A stretch of DNA of 64,000 bases from contig NZ_FWZT01000031.1 of NCBI RefSeq assembly GCF_900177345.1, positions 1-64,000 on the forward strand, written 5' to 3'. Of the stretch, positions 19,786 through 29,083 are shown one piece after another. The notes under the pieces were generated by a model that was not told the DNA's origin, did not search any database, and saw only the letters and a list, made by a program, of their open reading frames with translations. The first letter of the stretch is position 1. Each line of letters opens with the position of its first letter. The translations under genes were made by a program, and so were the position numbers. The DNA is from Pseudobacteriovorax antillogorgiicola (GTDB lineage Bacteria > Bdellovibrionota_B > Oligoflexia > Oligoflexales > Oligoflexaceae).

Positions 19786-20411
19786 AAGTCCCCTCCACTC
19801 AAAAGCGTTTTTCGAAGAAAGGGCAGTTTTACGGGGAATCCGTCACAGGATCATGGGAGTGATTCAATGTTTTGCACCTCTAAGAAAAACAGTCTCGCGC
19901 CCTCGTCCCTATCGAAGGCCTGCAAGAAGCAGTTTGTTTTTTTGTGATGTTGTTTGCTTGGTACTATTCGGTAAGAATTCGATTATCTTTAGCAAAAAAA
20001 CATGATCTCATGAATTTATGTGGGATATATCGCCGTTATAAAACGTTTTTCGATTTTACTCGCTGTCACGATCTACTAGCTGAAGCGTATAGAAGGTGCA
20101 ACAGATTTACCAAGATCAACTGAGTGGTTTGTTTTGTCCCCTATAAGTTTGATTAGAGAACCATTCATCAAAACTCAACTCCCTTCAAAATCCTATTGAC
20201 CAAAGAGAAATATCCATTTCTGTGACTCATTTAATATTTTTTAAGTCGATTCATCTTTCCTTTACAGCGCTTTTCATTCTATTTTTTAAATCAAGACTAG
20301 TCTTCCGTTTTTGAAAGCACATAAGCCTGATTTAGACACGTTTGAAACGTTTATAAATCAAGTTCACCGTTGTTTCAAATTCACTCAATTCTATTTTATT
20401 TAGAGGACAAC
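19786..20411. other. Gene-free intergenic region (626 bp)
   Basis: The region separates the divergent lipoprotein gene (minus) and the EEP hydrolase gene (plus). It is AT-rich, particularly 20180-20400, with scattered A and T runs. I see no coding frame with a Shine-Dalgarno, no strong hairpin and no convincing sigma-70 promoter. Regulatory signals for both genes presumably lie here. Confidence 0.5.
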
Positions 20412-21287
20412 ATGAGATTATTTAGACTTCGTCTGATTATGCTAGCCACTATAGGGCTTGCTTTAAGTGCGTGTGGGAGTCGAATCAAGACCGACGACGA
20501 GCGCTCATCACTTTCCACCAACACTCGTTCCGCATCGGATCTTGGTATCATGAGCTTCAATATCCGAGTGCCAGTAGATCCTTACCCTAACGATTGGGAA
20601 ACCAGGCGGTGGCAAGTTTATAATGTGATCAATCGCTTTAATCCTGATCTCGTTGGTCTTCAAGAAAGCGAGGGGCGCACGGTAAATGATATCGTAGCTA
20701 ACACTCCATTGGTGCTTGCTTCCCGCCCAGACACTGGAATACTATACAATCCTAGTAGACTAACTGTGATTGAAGCAGGGGAGTTTTACTACACCGATAC
20801 TCCAGATGTGGAAGACTATCGTCTTGTATGGGGACAACAGTATTTCCGACGCTGCGTCTGGGTGCTATTTCAAATGCCAAACGGCAAGCGATTCTATCAT
20901 TACAACAATCATTGGTCCTACATCAGCTCGGCCTGGCAACCTAGCTCGGAACTCTTGGACCGTAAAATCGCTGAACGCCGCAATCCGCAACACCCCTTTG
21001 TTATTACGGGCGATCTTAATGTCAGTGAGTTTCAAGATAGCATCAACTACCTTAAGTATGGTGGCCGCTCTCGAATGCAAGACACTTTCAGAGATATCAA
21101 ACCAGCTTATTCAGAGGATGGTACCTATCATTACTTTAGCGGATTTAGGGGCGGGGATAAGATTGATTTCGTTTTCGCCGAAAGAGGGCGCTACCAGACC
21201 CTCGACGCTGCTATTATCCATGACAACGATGGCGGGCGCTATCCATCTGATCACTTTCCAGTTTACGCAAGAATTCGATTGAAATAA
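20412..21287 (+). CDS. Endonuclease/exonuclease/phosphatase-fold lipoprotein
   Basis: 291 aa from the ATG at 20412, which has AGAGGA upstream. The lipoprotein signal ends LSAC (Cys21). The mature part is a complete EEP (DNase I-like) metal hydrolase: SFNIRV, GLQESEG, NNHWSY, ITGDLNVSEF, KIDFVFAE and SDHFPVY. These provide the metal-binding Asn/Glu, the catalytic His/Asp residues and the terminal Asp-His. Such secreted enzymes cleave DNA, sphingomyelin, inositol phosphates or similar phosphodiesters; the substrate is not clear here. It is envelope-anchored, which fits extracellular nutrient scavenging. It ends 1 bp from the convergent LETM1-like gene. Confidence 0.9.
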   Translation: MRLFRLRLIMLATIGLALSACGSRIKTDDERSSLSTNTRSASDLGIMSFNIRVPVDPYPNDWETRRWQVYNVINRFNPDLVGLQESEGRTVNDIVANTPLVLASRPDTGILYNPSRLTVIEAGEFYYTDTPDVEDYRLVWGQQYFRRCVWVLFQMPNGKRFYHYNNHWSYISSAWQPSSELLDRKIAERRNPQHPFVITGDLNVSEFQDSINYLKYGGRSRMQDTFRDIKPAYSEDGTYHYFSGFRGGDKIDFVFAERGRYQTLDAAIIHDNDGGRYPSDHFPVYARIRLK

Positions 21288-21288
21288 C

Positions 21289-21675
21289 TTAGGGTTGGCG
21301 AGTGGCTTCACCTTGGTTTTCCATCTCTTGCTGGCGCCAAGCCTTAGGAAGGATGGGAAGCCCCAAGCGATCGCCTAAGCGCACTAGAATGGGGAGTGTT
21401 AAGAAAGAAAACGGCAGAACAATGAGAACTCCAAGACCCATGGTTTTCATAAGTTCTCGAAGTTGTCGATTCGCTAGCTGAAGTTCATAGCGAGAACTCT
21501 TGCCGCTGACGAAACGACCATAGACCTGAATCATCAACTTGGTTTCTTTTTTTTCTTCCGATAAGGCAATTCTGAGAAGGCGGAGTTGCTTGATCAATCT
21601 TGCCTTAAATCCAGCGATATGGTTCACAAGAAAAAGCACAACGCCAACCCCTAAATCCACCAAAAAATCTCTCAT
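21289..21675 (-). CDS. Small LETM1-like membrane protein
   Basis: 128 aa; AGGAAGGA lies just before the ATG. The C-terminal part (about residues 45-115) has the order seen in LETM1 domains: an amphipathic helix (LQLANRQLRELMKTM), a hydrophobic LPFSFLTLPILVRLG segment and LGLPILPKAW. LETM1 proteins act in mitochondrial cation homeostasis and ribosome binding. Short bacterial proteins with this pattern exist but have no settled role. One N-terminal and one central hydrophobic segment suggest it is in the inner membrane. The assignment rests on motif resemblance only. Confidence 0.6.
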   Translation of the reverse strand: MRDFLVDLGVGVVLFLVNHIAGFKARLIKQLRLLRIALSEEKKETKLMIQVYGRFVSGKSSRYELQLANRQLRELMKTMGLGVLIVLPFSFLTLPILVRLGDRLGLPILPKAWRQQEMENQGEATRQP

Positions 21676-21755
21676 GAGTCCTTCCTAATGTAGATTAAAG
21701 GCAGAGCCGGTCTTGCAAACCAATGTCGCTGAAATTTGATGAGCAGCACCTAAGC

Positions 21756-22331
21756 TTAGTTTGGCTTCAACTCGTCTAAAAAAAGCCTCACATGTAACTT
21801 AATGTAGTCATCAACACTCGCTACCAAGCCACCAGCTACGGAAGGTGGCTCAATTTTGAAGGCTGACAGGGTACTTTCAGTGGAACCAACAAGCACAGTC
21901 TTACCAGATTCATTTGTAACTTTTATGTCAAACTCCACAGGGAAGCTTTCTTTGCCGATCGTCAGCGTCCCAGAGATCTTCTTCGTAGTCCCTTTCTCAA
22001 GATCCTGCCAAGCCGCTTGATTGAAAGCTTGCGACGTAAATCTTAGGCTACCTCCCCCTAAAATCTGGGCAACATCCTTATCCCGATCGGGTTCATCACT
22101 ATCAAACTTATCCACTGGAATCTGCACTGTGATTGCTTCACCATCACCCTTTTGCTCAAGACGAACTGTAATAGCGTTATTCATTCCAACAGGCTGAGAG
22201 CTACTCACTAAAAACATCGTTTTCTTAGCTTCCCAAGCAGCTGCAGGGGTTTCTTGCGGCCATTTAAGTTCAGCCATAGCAACCTGCCCGATTAACATGC
22301 TTATCAAAACCAATTTCGACAATACACCCAT
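21756..22331 (-). CDS. YceI-like periplasmic protein
   Basis: 191 aa with a signal peptide cleaved near VAMA-E. The mature domain has the lipocalin-like features of YceI proteins: a charged segment DSDEPDRDKDVAQILG followed by LRFTSQAF, then ISGTLTIGKESFPVEFDIKV and a C-terminal VDDYIKLHVRL strand. YceI family members bind isoprenoid-type lipids in the periplasm. It lies 80 bp downstream of no partner and precedes the LETM1-like gene in the same orientation, with which it could be co-transcribed. A nested hairpin sits upstream at 22403-22443. Confidence 0.75.
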   Translation of the reverse strand: MGVLSKLVLISMLIGQVAMAELKWPQETPAAAWEAKKTMFLVSSSQPVGMNNAITVRLEQKGDGEAITVQIPVDKFDSDEPDRDKDVAQILGGGSLRFTSQAFNQAAWQDLEKGTTKKISGTLTIGKESFPVEFDIKVTNESGKTVLVGSTESTLSAFKIEPPSVAGGLVASVDDYIKLHVRLFLDELKPN

Positions 22332-22402
22332 AAGACCTCCTACTTTTTGAATCGATGAGAATGGTTTAGAGTACGTGAGTCTTTCACGGGATTCAATGAA
22401 GC

Positions 22403-22443
22403 AGCGTCACCTTCTAGACATCAACGTCTAGATTTCTGACGCT
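22403..22443. promoter_or_regulatory. Nested inverted repeat upstream of the YceI-like gene
   Basis: Two concentric perfect inverted repeats share a centre. The outer pair is AGCGTCA (22403-22409) and TGACGCT (22437-22443). The inner pair is TCTAGAC (22413-22419) and GTCTAGA (22426-22432), with a 6-nt loop. It lies 72-112 bp upstream of the YceI-like start codon in the 487-bp gap between divergent genes (22332-22818). It could be an operator, a leader hairpin or an attenuator. The rest of the gap shows no gene; GGGGGA at about 22807 serves the protease gene. Confidence 0.4.
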
Positions 22444-22818
22444 CAAATGCCTGTGACCCTTACGTTAAAATACTGTAAATACTAACTTAATATAGATATG
22501 GCCGGCAATTCCAAAACACCAGCCCGGCGATCGATAGAATTTCGAATGATTTCCGAATCTTTCAATCTGGTAAGCCTTACCAGGCCTCGTTGGGCTAGCT
22601 TGTTTAGGATATAGGCTCAAAATTTGGCTGGATGAGCTAGGAGTGCAGCACTTCGCTGGGAATTGAAGAGCTTGGCGTTGTCAGTAGCTTAGCAGAACCG
22701 TACTCTAGGTAAGATTCCCCCCTCGATTTCAGTGAGTTATTGGCATAATCCTTGAATAAAATAAGCAAAATCTTCGAATTGTTGATGTATTTTTTGCTCT
22801 AGGATCGGGGGATCGCGC

Positions 22819-24678
22819 ATGAAAATATGGCTCATATTAATTGCCATGATCAACACTGAAACTTCACTTGCCGCTAGCCAGTGGGTGTCAATGATCAGGG
22901 ACTCTGTATTTGAAGTGGTCGTCCATAAGCATGACGACTACCCCTTTTTAAATCGCAAGATCGATACCTCCGACATTCCCTACGTGCAACGTATTTCCCC
23001 TTATCGTTCCATCGGCACCGCGTTCTTTATTGCCCCAAACCGATTGGTGAGTGCGGCTCACGTTGTCGATATTTTTTCCCGCTCTTGGGAACTTGGTACT
23101 TACTATATTCGTGACCAGTTCGATCAAATTCATCAAATTGCTAATATCCATGCCTACGATCAGGAAAAAGACCTCGTCGTATTTGACCTTAAAACTTACC
23201 CACGAAAAGTTCGCCCCCTACCTATTCGCTACACCAGCCAGAGAGATTTAGGTATCGATCTGTGTGCCCCAGGTAATGCCATTGGCGAGGGTATCAGCTA
23301 TCGCTGTGGAGGCCAGCTGGCTTTGTTTACTCCTGAGCCTCTTTACGGCCGCTGGCAAAATATTAGGTTTTCCACTCCTGCCTCGCCGGGTAATTCTGGA
23401 GGCCCCCTATTAACTAAAACAGGGCAGGTCATTGGCATTATCGTTCGCAAGTCTAAAAACGAAAACTTGAATGAAGCCACGCCCATTCAAGAAGTTTATA
23501 ATACCAAAGGTGCAATCATCCGCGATCTCAAGCATGAGATCATAGAGGAGCGAGGCTTAACCACCAAACACCCCATAGAGTTAAAGTACGCCACACCCGT
23601 ACCCATTCAAGTACTTTGGAAGCGGATTGTAAAGGACCTCGACCGAAAAAGACTACAGGCGATCAAACACCATCAGAAAAACTTTAGCTTTTCACTCTAT
23701 CCAAATAGCCGGCATATCTATCGTTCGATTCGAGATGGTGCTGAGCCTGATCGCTTGGGTGGCTTGCTCCACACTCAAAACGGTCGACAGTGGGGCTTTT
23801 TAGATCTTGGCTATAGGGATGTTCAGACCGCCGATGGTGTATCTCTTGCCGTCGGGAGTCAATCTATTGATGGCTTGACCCCTTTTTATGTGTATTCTCA
23901 GAGCCTGAAAGATCGAGGGATTGTTGAAAAATACTTTAATGCCCTCGGCTCCGGCTTAACCCTCTTCAACAGCCGCTATCGATTGATCAGCTTAGGTGAA
24001 TCCGATCGAAAAGTGCAAATGACAGATCACCATGATCGGCTTTGGCAGATGAGCTTTTGGAATGTGAAAGCAATGGAATGGCGAGCGGTGCTCGCATGCA
24101 CCACGATCCCTTCGGGAAAGTTTTGCCTGTTTCAGTCAGCCCCATACGAGCATCTTGGCCAAGCCTATTTTTACGAACTTCGTAACATGCTCAACCAATT
24201 GGTTTTCACCTATAAAGGCAGCTATCGGGATTGGGAAGTATTCTTGGAGCATCGAAACACTCCTAGCTTCGTTAAGGATGCCATCCAATTCGACGAAGAG
24301 GGTGTTCTTTATAGCAAGCTAGGTGAAAAACTAATTTATCACGATAATGCCGATCTCATCGAATTGGTTCCCAATTATAAGGCTAACAGAGGTAAGCTAA
24401 AGTTGACGAGTGGTATGATTGTGTCTGTTCCTGTCGCCGAAGAGCCGAGCAACATCACCATCTTCAAACGGGTATTCGCCCCTAGCCGCAGGGCTCCAGG
24501 GGATATCCGCGCAGCCTATCGGCAGATCAAAAAGAAAGAGTTTCCATTCAATGGCCAGGTCTTTAAAAACGTCAACAAATACTTCAAAATGGATGTCGTC
24601 CACTCTGAGAAAAAATATCAGTTTACCAGGATCTGTGTGTCTCGCAGCAAGGTTCTACTGCGAGGTTGCGAAGAATAA
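22819..24678 (+). CDS. Secreted trypsin-like serine protease with large C-terminal region
   Basis: 619 aa with a signal peptide (to about Ala18). The N-terminal trypsin-fold domain (about 25-225) keeps the triad: His81 in LVSAAHVVD, Asp118 in KDLVVFD and Ser193 in SPGNSGGPLL. The remaining 390 residues are beta-rich and have no family I recognise; there is no PDZ domain, unlike DegP/HtrA. It is probably a periplasmic or secreted protease with a substrate-recognition or anchoring C-terminal part. GGGGGA precedes the ATG. It is monocistronic, converging with the gene at 24720. Confidence 0.87.
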   Translation: MKIWLILIAMINTETSLAASQWVSMIRDSVFEVVVHKHDDYPFLNRKIDTSDIPYVQRISPYRSIGTAFFIAPNRLVSAAHVVDIFSRSWELGTYYIRDQFDQIHQIANIHAYDQEKDLVVFDLKTYPRKVRPLPIRYTSQRDLGIDLCAPGNAIGEGISYRCGGQLALFTPEPLYGRWQNIRFSTPASPGNSGGPLLTKTGQVIGIIVRKSKNENLNEATPIQEVYNTKGAIIRDLKHEIIEERGLTTKHPIELKYATPVPIQVLWKRIVKDLDRKRLQAIKHHQKNFSFSLYPNSRHIYRSIRDGAEPDRLGGLLHTQNGRQWGFLDLGYRDVQTADGVSLAVGSQSIDGLTPFYVYSQSLKDRGIVEKYFNALGSGLTLFNSRYRLISLGESDRKVQMTDHHDRLWQMSFWNVKAMEWRAVLACTTIPSGKFCLFQSAPYEHLGQAYFYELRNMLNQLVFTYKGSYRDWEVFLEHRNTPSFVKDAIQFDEEGVLYSKLGEKLIYHDNADLIELVPNYKANRGKLKLTSGMIVSVPVAEEPSNITIFKRVFAPSRRAPGDIRAAYRQIKKKEFPFNGQVFKNVNKYFKMDVVHSEKKYQFTRICVSRSKVLLRGCEE

Positions 24679-24719
24679 GAGGCCTATGGAATGCTTGAGC
24701 CACCCTTAAGGGTTAGAGC

Positions 24720-25262
24720 TTAAGCGTGACCAACCTTGAGGTTTCTCTCGGTGGTTTGCAAGTATTGGTGAGCATGATGCACCAGTCCCATCAACTCTTC
24801 CTCATCCCGATGACCATCTGATACCATGGACCAAACCCTGTTGAGAAGCCGCTCTGCATGGGCCAAGTCGCTCATGGCGATGGTTACTTGAGTCATAGAC
24901 ATTCGTCGGTACAGAACCTTCCTCGCTTCCACAACCCGGTGGATCAGAGCTAGGCACTGGTCGATAGTCGGCAGAAGTGTTTTATAGTCCAGAGGCTTTT
25001 GGGTTAAGGTGCAAACAATCTCGTGAGCTTCATGGATACTTGCTCCTAGATCGTCCGGGCTTAGGTCATCTGAACTAGAGGCTGCGTCCGAAGCCGCAGC
25101 TCCTTTACGCCACAGAACCATCCCAGAAAAACCTACCAGCAAAGCTCCCATAAAAAGCGGAACCTGATCAGAAAAGTCCTCTTCTGGCGCTGGGTTCTTT
25201 GCCGCTGCAACTGTTCCCACGATGATTCCGAACCAGAATAATAGAATACCTAAATTCCTCAT
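24720..25262 (-). CDS. Small membrane protein of unknown function, coupled to the OPT transporter
   Basis: About 180 aa. Two TM segments lie near the N-terminus (about residues 4-20 and 35-52), followed by a soluble helical region rich in His, Leu and charged residues. GAGGGA before the ATG at 25262 supports this start; a GTG at 25274 overlaps the transporter stop by 4 bp and is the alternative. The coupling to the OPT gene suggests a role in the function or assembly of that transporter, but no family is recognised. Confidence 0.7.
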   Translation of the reverse strand: MRNLGILLFWFGIIVGTVAAAKNPAPEEDFSDQVPLFMGALLVGFSGMVLWRKGAAASDAASSSDDLSPDDLGASIHEAHEIVCTLTQKPLDYKTLLPTIDQCLALIHRVVEARKVLYRRMSMTQVTIAMSDLAHAERLLNRVWSMVSDGHRDEEELMGLVHHAHQYLQTTERNLKVGHA

Positions 25263-25270
25263 GTCGTCCC

Positions 25271-26986
25271 TCACATGGATTTTAAGATGTCAAAGCCAGC
25301 CATGCCTATTCCCATAATGGCTTCGCCAATAATGAGTCCGGCTGCAAATGGCACAAGCTTTTGCGCACAAAATTCTGGGCCTTTGGCCTTTTCAAGTCCC
25401 ATTTGAATGAGACAGCCAAGACCATATCCCAATGTTATGGAGAAAGGTAAGTACATGGCAAGACCAATCAACACTCCCAAGCCTGCCACTGGAGCAAAGC
25501 CAAGAAGCACACCAATTCCACCACCTAAAAGATATTTATCAAGGGGAATATTACCGGTGCTAAGGCCTTCGATGATACCCATTAGAACCCCAGCCTGCGG
25601 GGCTGGCAAGGCAGTTCCCTCGCCAAAACCCTGGGAGCCACCAGGTCCACTCTTCCACAACACGTAGATTGCGAAAACCGAGACAATCGCTCCAATCCAA
25701 GTGGTTGCGAACTGGGCGATCTGCTGTTTGGCTGGTTGACCACCAACCATAAAACCAGTTTTCAAGTCTTGCATCATGTCGGCAGCCTGACCAATCGCCA
25801 CGCACACCGCAACAGCCACAGCCATCGCCGCGCTGATGTTCTTATCAAGCATGAACATCACCAGAGTCACGGTGATCAGGGCCATCCCTGACATTGGTGA
25901 AATATCCGTCATACCCGTAGCTTGAGCTACGATTAGGCCAGCAAGGGCAATCCACACAACTCCGACTAAGGACACCATCACCGTTTGCCCGATGGAAATG
26001 TCAGACGACATATTCGCTGACAGTGCCAGTAATAGGGCGGCGCCCACGATGCCAAAGCCTAGAACCTTCGCTGGCAATTCTCCTGTATCTCCTTTAAGGC
26101 TGCCCGACTTGCCTGCGTTTATCAGAGACTGGATTGCAGCCTTAATTGCAGGAAAGGTAAGGATCACACCAACCAAGGCTCCACCAATCAATGCACCGAT
26201 CCCCAAGGGTCTTAACATTGAACCATAAATCAAACCTTGCGACCCTTCCGTCGGCACCCAACCGAGATGAACCACTGCTGGCGACACAACCCACCAGGCT
26301 AGAACACCTCCAATGAAGAATGGGATTCCCCCCTTGCCTGCAAGTAGCCCCGCCGCCAAGTTCATCAGTGAAAGATAGAGCACGGGATATAGGTAGTCGG
26401 GAATCACCCCAAAACCGAAATTTAGCTCCTCATGTCCAATCAGCCCTTCCACATCAAGCCAACCCGCTCCTAATAAGAATTTCCAAATTGCGCTGATCAA
26501 AAAACCGATAGCCAGCAGCTTGGCCTTCCCGAGACCACCAGAGCCGGAGCGAATGATCGTAGTTACAGCAACCCCTGAGGGAAAGCGCAAACGATCGATA
26601 TCGATCATCTGCTTTCTTAGAGGTATGATAAAGACAATACCCAGCATGGTCCCAGCCACTGCCGCAACGATAAATGGTAACAGATCAACCTCTTGCCCCG
26701 ATTGCCCGTAGAGCATGAAAATCGCTGGCAGAGTAAAGACCACTCCGGTTCCTGCGGTGTTGATCCCCGATGCTATTGTCTGGTTGACATTGTTCTCGAT
26801 GCTGGTGCCTTTTTTAAGAACACCCTTGAGCAAGGCGTAGCCCATGATCGCCGCGACAGTAGAACCGCCAATCGAAAACCCTAGCTTTAACGCAGCGTAG
26901 ACGAAGGCCAGATTGAGTATGATCCCCTGTAGAATCCCGAGCACAACGGCTGCAACGGTAAGTTCACGATAGCTGGATTTTGGCAC
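25271..26986 (-). CDS. OPT family oligopeptide/metal-chelate transporter
   Basis: 571 aa, GTG start with GGAGGGG close upstream. A highly hydrophobic protein of about 14-15 TM segments, beginning ELTVAAVVLGILQGIILNLA and ALKLGFSIGGSTVAAIMG. Conserved stretches are GINTAGTGVVFTLPAIFML and PSGVAVTTIIR, with DMMQDLKTGFMVGG later. These are characteristic of prokaryotic OPT proteins, which import peptides or metal-siderophore complexes by proton coupling. It is the first gene of a two-gene operon with the small membrane protein downstream. Confidence 0.92.
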   Translation of the reverse strand: MPKSSYRELTVAAVVLGILQGIILNLAFVYAALKLGFSIGGSTVAAIMGYALLKGVLKKGTSIENNVNQTIASGINTAGTGVVFTLPAIFMLYGQSGQEVDLLPFIVAAVAGTMLGIVFIIPLRKQMIDIDRLRFPSGVAVTTIIRSGSGGLGKAKLLAIGFLISAIWKFLLGAGWLDVEGLIGHEELNFGFGVIPDYLYPVLYLSLMNLAAGLLAGKGGIPFFIGGVLAWWVVSPAVVHLGWVPTEGSQGLIYGSMLRPLGIGALIGGALVGVILTFPAIKAAIQSLINAGKSGSLKGDTGELPAKVLGFGIVGAALLLALSANMSSDISIGQTVMVSLVGVVWIALAGLIVAQATGMTDISPMSGMALITVTLVMFMLDKNISAAMAVAVAVCVAIGQAADMMQDLKTGFMVGGQPAKQQIAQFATTWIGAIVSVFAIYVLWKSGPGGSQGFGEGTALPAPQAGVLMGIIEGLSTGNIPLDKYLLGGGIGVLLGFAPVAGLGVLIGLAMYLPFSITLGYGLGCLIQMGLEKAKGPEFCAQKLVPFAAGLIIGEAIMGIGMAGFDILKSM

Positions 26987-27613
26987 GGCCCCTCCGCAGT
27001 CATCTTCAAAAACGAAGCCGCACTCTAACGAAATTAAACAAGGATGTGTAGTTCAAAAAATTTTTGCGTATAAAGATTAGGAAGCCTAGCAAAAACTATT
27101 AGAATATATTTTCAATAGAGGCCATCTAAGCGAGATTTAAATGTATAATTTCGGATAGTTATAGTAGAATCGATCCAACACTTAGACGAAAGCATTATGG
27201 GATTTTTCGTGCACCAAACCTCTGTACCCAACCTGGTTTAAGGAGCAGACTTAACTGGCCCTCGATGACCCTGCTTCCAAAGACAAAACCTACCTGATTA
27301 CTGAGCCATCTTATTGTAAAGAACAATTCTCCAATGAAAGCTATGACTTGTCAATCAACGACGCGGAGTCCTGATTGTGCAGCTGAATGGTCTTATGCCC
27401 GCCAATAACCTCTAAAAAAGCGACGTTCAGCTCCTATACCCACGCCCCGTCCTGTAAATCGTAACTTGGTGTGAGCCTTTTGCTTTCATGCTCTAAACTG
27501 ACTACATTATGACATGTTTTTTAGGAATGATTGAGCTTCTCGATTGGCATAGAACCGCTTATTAATACCCGGCACGATTTAAGGAGGCTCATAGTAATCA
27601 TGCCTGATTTTTG
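26987..27613. other. Gene-poor intergenic region (627 bp)
   Basis: The stretch lies upstream of the OPT transporter gene and downstream of the minus-strand gene at 27614-28225. There are short open stretches on both strands but none with both a standard start codon and a Shine-Dalgarno. A 39-codon plus-strand run after an AAGGAG at about 27240 begins with CTG and is not convincing. I see no tRNA, repeat or strong hairpin. Confidence 0.5.
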
Positions 27614-28225
27614 CTAAACAACCTCGCAGTAAAGCAAGGAACACCTTTGAGCCACTTCAAGACAAAGGTCAAAGGCGCGATTCCCCGCTTGGCCTTCCCG
27701 CTCCCCAGTAGCACGATAGCGATTGCCAAAGGGGTCAGCTACGACGCAAGCCCACTTTTCCACCCCTGGATCAGGGCTAGGCTTATCGCCACCGCATTGT
27801 TCATCTAGGTAATCACTAAGCTGTTCGAAGGCAACAACCACAGCAGCCAGATCCTGGCTAACCTTTTCAGGACCGCGCTTGAGTTCACCAATTTTCCCCT
27901 TCAGTGACTCCAGATCACGGCTAAGAACAATCAAGCCACGGCGAGCTTGTCGTAATGCAAAACCTTGCTCCAAAGGCTCTATGATCTTGCTGTTTACATC
28001 GTATCTCAGGTTCTGTGCAATATCTGCGGCCTGCTCTAAAATGTCAGAAACTGAGGGTGTATTGGTTTCACTTGCAAGCTTTTCACTGCGGTCCTGAAGA
28101 TCAAGCAATCGCCATTTCACATTCTGACTCAGAGCGATAGCCTCTGATCGTGCATCCTGTCCAAGGCCCCACTGCGATCCAAAGAGACAAGCCCACAACA
28201 CTAGAATTCCTTGTATCACTTTCAT
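27614..28225 (-). CDS. Exported protein, helical, unknown function
   Basis: About 203 aa from the ATG at 28225, which has GGGAGA 4 bp upstream (a further ATG at 28237 lacks this). A signal peptide is present (to about Gly-Gln-Asp). The middle part is strongly helical and charged (about residues 25-145). The C-terminal 45 residues form a Cys-rich module, CVVADPFGNRYRATGE ending DLCLEVAQRCSLLYCEVV. Small secreted Cys modules of this kind (CxAxDxxGxxY...C...CxxxxC) occur in many periplasmic proteins, but the function is unknown. Confidence 0.7.
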   Translation of the reverse strand: MKVIQGILVLWACLFGSQWGLGQDARSEAIALSQNVKWRLLDLQDRSEKLASETNTPSVSDILEQAADIAQNLRYDVNSKIIEPLEQGFALRQARRGLIVLSRDLESLKGKIGELKRGPEKVSQDLAAVVVAFEQLSDYLDEQCGGDKPSPDPGVEKWACVVADPFGNRYRATGEREGQAGNRAFDLCLEVAQRCSLLYCEVV

Positions 28226-28327
28226 AGCATCTCCCATGAGTCGTAAACGAGTGCATTATTCTTGGCCATTTTTAGAGTGATCGCAAGACCTTAGATGTGG
28301 TGGGTCACGAGGGGGTTTGTTTTACAA

Positions 28328-28371
28328 AGAGTTCGGCCGACCTCCGTGAAGTGGAGAACCTTCCGAACTCT
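28328..28371. terminator. Hairpin downstream of the thiol peroxidase gene
   Basis: AGAGTTCGG (28328-28336) pairs perfectly with CCGAACTCT (28363-28371), with an inner CTCC/GGAG pairing. It starts 15 bp after the stop of the minus-strand peroxidase gene. On that strand it is followed by TTTGTAAA, a weak U tract, so it is a plausible terminator. Confidence 0.5.
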
Positions 28372-28385
28372 TGCTGAGCTTGATC

Positions 28386-28970
28386 TTACTTTGCAACCAG
28401 CTTGTTAGCTACGGCAAAGGCTTTCTCCATATCAGGCATCAATGTGATGTCATCGTTGATTTGAAGATGAACAATTTTACCAGTGGCATCCGTCACCATC
28501 ACTGCCCGGGCTAATAATTCGGGCCCTTTCATTAGCAGCCCTGATTTTTTTCCGAATCTGCCATGACTAAAATCAGAGATGTAATCGATATTCTGGAGCT
28601 TGCCAGCCTCAGCAAAACGCTTTTGGGCCATTGGCGTATCGCGGCTCACTGTTATTTTTCGAACCGCTGGATTCAGAAGATCGCTTTCGCCTAGAATATG
28701 GGTCTGTGCTTCGCAAACCTTGGTATCGATCGACGGCACAATGCTAACGACGGAAACTGTATTCACTGCTGGGTAACCAATTTCTTGAAGCATCGGATTG
28801 ATATTGTCTCCTACCTCCAAGTTGCCCTTATATAAGGGGATCGATTGACCCTGTCGCTTGACAGAAGTTCCCGACGCAACAGACTCTTTAGTGACTGGCA
28901 TCTTGCTATAGTCAGTAGACGCGCAGCCAGTAGCAAGTGCGGCAGCGAGAATGAGGCTCGTTCGAAACAT
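28386..28970 (-). CDS. Lipid-anchored thiol peroxidase (Tpx family), one-Cys type
   Basis: 194 aa. The lipoprotein signal ends ATGC (Cys16). The peroxiredoxin domain carries the Tpx active-site region VSIVPSIDTKVCEAQT with Thr83 and the peroxidatic Cys86, then SRDTPMAQKRF, SDFSHGRFG, LLARAVMV and a final acidic helix. In standard two-Cys Tpx a resolving Cys follows in a KRFCxxEG context; here that position is RFAEAGK and no other Cys is left in the mature domain apart from Cys86. The Pro after Thr is replaced by Lys. It should reduce peroxides in the periplasm with an external thiol. AAAGGA precedes the ATG. Confidence 0.88.
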   Translation of the reverse strand: MFRTSLILAAALATGCASTDYSKMPVTKESVASGTSVKRQGQSIPLYKGNLEVGDNINPMLQEIGYPAVNTVSVVSIVPSIDTKVCEAQTHILGESDLLNPAVRKITVSRDTPMAQKRFAEAGKLQNIDYISDFSHGRFGKKSGLLMKGPELLARAVMVTDATGKIVHLQINDDITLMPDMEKAFAVANKLVAK

Positions 28971-29083
28971 GTCATGGTCCTTTCTAAGAATGAAAATTTT
29001 AACCCTGGGTCAAAATACTAGCATTGTTGCTGAGCCCAAAGTTCTTTTTTACTACAGTACTTGTCAACTGTATATTTGTGGCC

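Noticed and set aside
24702-24713. 12-bp palindrome ACCCTTAAGGGT between convergent genes
   Set aside because: No T run and no loop; probably chance or a very weak terminator.
27240-27375. Short open frame after AAGGAG in the 627-bp gap
   Set aside because: It would need a CTG start and has no resemblance to any family; treated as chance.
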